Positions 60,804 to 64,000 of a stretch of DNA of 64,000 nucleotides are shown here, piece after piece. Made by a program: the position numbers and the translations under genes. How positions within the stretch are numbered: position 1 is the first letter of the stretch; every line of letters starts with the position of its first letter. Source of the stretch: an uncultured Ardenticatenia bacterium (GTDB lineage: Bacteria > Chloroflexota > Anaerolineae > 4572-78 > NAK82); NCBI GenBank assembly GCA_937127125.1, contig CAKZLO010000013.1:1-64000 (forward strand), written 5' to 3'. Below the pieces are notes generated by a model that saw only the letters and a program-made list of their open reading frames with translations, was not told where the DNA came from and made no database searches.

Positions 60804-62300
60804 TTAGCGCAGGGGCTGCCGCAGAGCAGAACGACGTGCTGCCATTTTCCAAGGGCTAAGGCGATCTTGGTGTAGGAGTACAGCCTGCTGAGTGCGTTGA
60901 TGGGCAAACATGGCCGCGGCAATAGCCGCAACCTCCGGTATATGCGGTTGCACTGATTGTTCAATGGTGAAATGGTTCTCCAGAAAGCGCGTGTCCAATT
61001 GGCCACCTTGGTAGCGTGTACTGTTCATCACCTGAATGTGAAATGGGATGGTTGTCCTTACCCCCATAATTTGGTACTCCACCAATGCGCGGCGCATACG
61101 CAGAATCGCTTCTGCGCGCGTCTCGCCCCAGACGATCAGCTTGGCAATCAGGGAGTCGTAATAAGGGGTAATTTGCATCCCTTGGTAGATACCACTCTCC
61201 AAGCGCACGCCTGGTCCTGTCGGCTCCCAAAGGCCCACGATCTCGCCTGTGGAAGGCATAAAGTTGTAGTAAGGATCTTCGGCCAGAATGCGACACTCGA
61301 TCGACCACCCATTAATGCGAATGTCATCCTGAGTGTAGCGCAATTTGCGACCTGCAGCAATGCGCAACATCTCCTTGACGATGTCGACGCCGGTTACCAT
61401 CTCGGTTACGGCGTGTTCCACCTGCAGACGGGTGTTCATCTCCAGGAAGTAGAAATTGTTGTCCTGATCGAGAAGAAACTCGACTGTGCCGGCACTCACG
61501 TAGCCTGCCTCTCTGGCCACTTTCACCGCCGTCTCACCCATGCGCCTCCGCAGCTCATCATCCAAGGCAAGGGAGGGCGCTTCTTCGATCAGCTTCTGGT
61601 GACGCCGTTGAATGGAGCACTCACGTTCACCCAAATGGATGACGTTGCCATGTTGGTCGGCCAGGATCTGCACTTCGATATGCCGGATCGTGTCCAGCAT
61701 CTTCTCCAGGTATACGCGGTCATCACCGAAGGCAGCGCGCGCCTCATTGCGTGCTATGCGGATCGCTTCTGGCAACTCTTCAGGGGTGTCGACGCGGCGC
61801 ATGCCCTTGCCGCCACCTCCAGCTGCTGCTTTTACCAACAAGGGGAAGCCGATGGCGGCACATTTGGTTGTTAGGTCATCTTCGTTCAGCGTTTCTTGCA
61901 CACCGGGAATAATGGGAATGCCAGCTGCTTGCATAGCCTGGCGAGCAACGGTCTTGTCACCCATCATACGCATTGCAGCAGGAGGCGGGCCGATCCAGAT
62001 AAGCCCAGCATCGATCACCGCCTGAGCAAATTCGGGATTTTCAGCCAGGAAACCGTAGCCCGGATGAATACCGCTGACCTGCGCCTTTTTAGCTACATCG
62101 ATAATGCGGTCGATGCGCAGGTAACTTTCTGTTGCCGGCGGCGGACCAATGCAGTACGCCTCCTGCGCCTGTCGCACATGGGGTGCTATGCGATCTGCTT
62201 CCGAGTAGACCGCGACAGTAGCCAGTCCCATCTCTTGGCACGCGCGCATGATGCGCACCGCAATTTCGCCACGGTTGGCGACCAATACTTTCCTGAGCAT
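60804..62300 (-). CDS. Biotin carboxylase subunit (AccC/PccA type)
   Basis: 498 residues. ATP-grasp enzyme that carboxylates biotin: LVANRGEIAVRIMRACQEMG, AAAGGGGKGMRRV (glycine-rich lid), ECSIQRRHQKLIEEAPS, NFYFLEMNTRLQVEHAVTEMVTG, and ESGIYQGMQITPYYDSLIAKLIVWG. Length is typical of the free-standing subunit. It lies between the carboxyltransferase and carrier genes, so the operon order is carboxyltransferase, biotin carboxylase, carrier. The acyl substrate (acetyl-, propionyl- or methylmalonyl-CoA) is not resolved. Confidence 0.94.
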   Translation of the reverse strand: MLRKVLVANRGEIAVRIMRACQEMGLATVAVYSEADRIAPHVRQAQEAYCIGPPPATESYLRIDRIIDVAKKAQVSGIHPGYGFLAENPEFAQAVIDAGLIWIGPPPAAMRMMGDKTVARQAMQAAGIPIIPGVQETLNEDDLTTKCAAIGFPLLVKAAAGGGGKGMRRVDTPEELPEAIRIARNEARAAFGDDRVYLEKMLDTIRHIEVQILADQHGNVIHLGERECSIQRRHQKLIEEAPSLALDDELRRRMGETAVKVAREAGYVSAGTVEFLLDQDNNFYFLEMNTRLQVEHAVTEMVTGVDIVKEMLRIAAGRKLRYTQDDIRINGWSIECRILAEDPYYNFMPSTGEIVGLWEPTGPGVRLESGIYQGMQITPYYDSLIAKLIVWGETRAEAILRMRRALVEYQIMGVRTTIPFHIQVMNSTRYQGGQLDTRFLENHFTIEQSVQPHIPEVAAIAAAMFAHQRTQQAVLLHQDRLSPWKMAARRSALRQPLR

Positions 62301-62313
62301 CGTGCACGTGTTC

Positions 62314-63864
62314 CTACAACGGGATGTTGCCGTGCTTCTTTGGGGGGTTATGGTCCCGTTTGTTCTGCAACATCTCCAATGCGTTGATAAGGCGTGGCCG
62401 GGTATGACTGGGTTCGATCACATCGTCCAGGTAGCCCCAGCTGGCTGCCACGTAAGGATTGGCAAAAGTGGCACGGTATTCTTCTATGAGTTGGGCGCGT
62501 AACTGTGCCGCATCCTCTGCCGCTGCCAGCTCTTGGCGGTACAGAATGTTGATGGCGCCCTCTGCACCCATCACAGCGATTTCAGCGCTGGGCCAAGCGA
62601 GATTAACGTCGCCGCGAATGTGCTTGCTAGAGATCACTATGTAGGCACCACCATATGCCTTGCGGGTGATTACAGTGATCTTGGGCACTGTAGCTTCACA
62701 ATAGGCATATAGTAACTTAGCCCCATTGCGAATGATGCCGCCGCGCTCCTGATCCAGGCCGGGCAAAAAGCCTGGCACATCCTCGAAGGTAATGATCGGA
62801 ATGTTAAATGCATCACAAAAACGGATGAAACGTGCCCCCTTGATAGAAGCATTGTTATCAAGAGCACCTGCCAAGACCGAGGGTTGCGACGCGACGATGC
62901 CCACCGGCCGACCGTTAAGACGCGCAAACCCAACGATCAGATTGGTGGCGAAATGTTCCATAACTTCCAGGAAATCACCATTGTCCACTACTGTGCGTAC
63001 CACCTGCTTCATATCATAGGGCTGCGTGGGATCATCCGGCACAATGGTGTTCAGGTTATCGTCCGTGCGCAAGGGATCATCGCGACAAGGGATAACGGGC
63101 GGATCTTCCATATTGTTCTGTGGCAGGAAGCTCATTAGCCGTCGCAATGTGTAAATAGCATCCTCTTCATTCTCGGCGATGAAATGGGCGACGCCACTCT
63201 CCGTATTGTGCATCCAGGCTCCGCCCAGCTCCTCAAATGAGACCTCCTGGCCGGTTACCGCTTTGACCACGTCGGGCCCCGTGACGAACATATAGCTGGT
63301 ACTCTTCACCATTACAATGAAATCCATCACGGCAGGAGAATAGACAGCGCCACCCGCACAAGGCCCCATAATACAAGAGATTTGGGGAATGACCCCACTG
63401 GCCATCACATTGCGTAAGAAAATATCCCCATAGCCACCCAGCGCTACCACGCCCTCCTGAATGCGCGCTCCCCCCGAATCGTTCAAGCCAATCACAGGTG
63501 CACCATTTTTCATGGCAAGATCCAGCACCTTGCAGATCTTGTCAGCATGCGCGCGCCCCAGGCTGCCTCCCATCACCGTAAAGTCCTGGGCAAACACAAA
63601 CGTCAGCCGTCCATCAATGGTGCCATACCCCGTCACCACACCATCACCTAACGGTTTATACTTTTCCATGCCAAAGCCGGTGGCACGATGGGTTACAAAG
63701 CAGTCAATTTCACGGAAGGATCCTTCGTCCAACAGCAGCTCGAGTCGCTCGTAAGCGGTGAGCTTGCCTGCCTTATGCTGGCGCTCAACGCGCTCTGGTC
63801 CACCTCCTTGCCTGCTTAATGCCTTCAGCTCGCGCAAACGCTTAATAGATGGAGTCAAGCTCAT
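62314..63864 (-). CDS. Acyl-CoA carboxylase carboxyltransferase (PccB/MmdA-like)
   Basis: 516 residues, fused beta/alpha carboxyltransferase of the crotonase-like superfamily. Seen: [77 protein letters not shown]-like [22 protein letters not shown], and [34 protein letters not shown]. It transfers the carboxyl group between biotin and an acyl-CoA (propionyl-CoA likely). First gene of the operon, preceded by a structured leader (63907-63966). ATG at 63864. Confidence 0.93.
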   Translation of the reverse strand: MSLTPSIKRLRELKALSRQGGGPERVERQHKAGKLTAYERLELLLDEGSFREIDCFVTHRATGFGMEKYKPLGDGVVTGYGTIDGRLTFVFAQDFTVMGGSLGRAHADKICKVLDLAMKNGAPVIGLNDSGGARIQEGVVALGGYGDIFLRNVMASGVIPQISCIMGPCAGGAVYSPAVMDFIVMVKSTSYMFVTGPDVVKAVTGQEVSFEELGGAWMHNTESGVAHFIAENEEDAIYTLRRLMSFLPQNNMEDPPVIPCRDDPLRTDDNLNTIVPDDPTQPYDMKQVVRTVVDNGDFLEVMEHFATNLIVGFARLNGRPVGIVASQPSVLAGALDNNASIKGARFIRFCDAFNIPIITFEDVPGFLPGLDQERGGIIRNGAKLLYAYCEATVPKITVITRKAYGGAYIVISSKHIRGDVNLAWPSAEIAVMGAEGAINILYRQELAAAEDAAQLRAQLIEEYRATFANPYVAASWGYLDDVIEPSHTRPRLINALEMLQNKRDHNPPKKHGNIPL

Positions 63865-63906
63865 CGTCTTACCATGCCTTTCCCAACACGACGAGTACCA
63901 TAAACG

Positions 63907-63966
63907 ACAAAGGTGACCTTAACAGCGCCACTGAACAGACGAATCTGCCGTGTCGGTCACCTTTGT
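63907..63966 (-). ncRNA. Structured leader of the carboxylase operon
   Basis: On the minus strand a 12-bp perfect stem ACAAAGGTGACC/GGTCACCTTTGT (63955-63966 with 63907-63918) encloses a CAGA-TTCG-TCTG hairpin and a weaker CAG/CTG hairpin, a branched fold about 60 nt long. It ends 42 nt before the ATG. No known riboswitch class fits by eye. Confidence 0.5.
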
Positions 63967-64000
63967 ACCTGTCAAATATTCAAAACACCTAGTTAGCCAG

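Noticed and set aside
60957-61874. 305-codon plus-strand frame
   Set aside because: Antisense shadow of the biotin carboxylase gene.
1-64000. CRISPR array, rRNA, prophage or replication origin
   Set aside because: No regularly spaced repeats, rRNA or phage structural genes, and no DnaA-box cluster was noticed.

Overview
The window looks like a chromosomal segment of a Chloroflexota bacterium (Anaerolineae/Ardenticatenia/Caldilineae-like). This is inferred from gene content: four copies of a Cys/His-rich family that I recall as DUF6062, a full-length Lhr helicase, a short-form glucan phosphorylase, TruD beside a stand-alone AlaX editing protein, and a GNAT-type ArgA in an argCBDA operon. No rRNA, tRNA, CRISPR array, prophage or intact insertion sequence was seen. 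Mobile DNA is limited to one wrecked transposase and one possible MITE.

Layout. 1-1.8 kb: deoC and a truncated FGGY kinase (minus strand). 2-4.9 kb: a VOC protein meeting a MacB/DevC-type ABC exporter pair tail to tail. 5-9.5 kb: an operon of AIR-synthase-like protein, truD, alanyl-tRNA editing protein and methyltransferase, headed by a structured leader with a 19-codon ORF. 9.7-18.2 kb: a minus-strand run headed by a fluoride (crcB-type) riboswitch with its own terminator: an MFS protein with zinc ribbon and HEAT-like repeats, two DUF6062 proteins, a CPA2 antiporter, a universal-stress protein with four CBS domains, two more DUF6062 proteins and a coiled-coil protein. 18.3-18.7 kb: transposase remnant. 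19-25.8 kb: glgP, an OmpR-type regulator, mnmG, a zinc-ribbon membrane protein and rpe. 26-35.5 kb: a LacI-controlled carbohydrate operon (binding protein, ATPase, permease, URO-D-like protein, aldo/keto reductase, GH31 glycosidase, Gfo/Idh oxidoreductase). 35.6-40.6 kb: unknown protein, arsM-like fusion with arsR and its operator, NDK-like protein, GAF protein. 40.8-45.6 kb: lhr. 45.8-49.7 kb: argCBDA preceded by an Arg-rich leader peptide and an intrinsic terminator. 49.9-54.3 kb: MDR dehydrogenase, class II aldolase, nitroreductase and an Asp23-like membrane protein. 54.8-58.3 kb: a second sugar cluster (DhnA-type aldolase, PfkB kinase, URO-D-like protein, AraD-type aldolase/epimerase). 58.4-63.9 kb: deoxynucleoside kinase, rnc, ogt, and a biotin-dependent acyl-CoA carboxylase operon whose first gene follows a structured leader.

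The most interesting signals are RNA-level. (1) The fluoride riboswitch heads a gene run that may be a fluoride-responsive regulon containing four DUF6062 paralogues. (2) Arginine synthesis appears to be controlled by classical leader-peptide attenuation. (3) The truD operon has a multi-hairpin, peptide-coding leader of unknown type. (4) The carboxylase operon has a branched hairpin leader. All structural statements are by eye; no folding, homology search or expression data were available.
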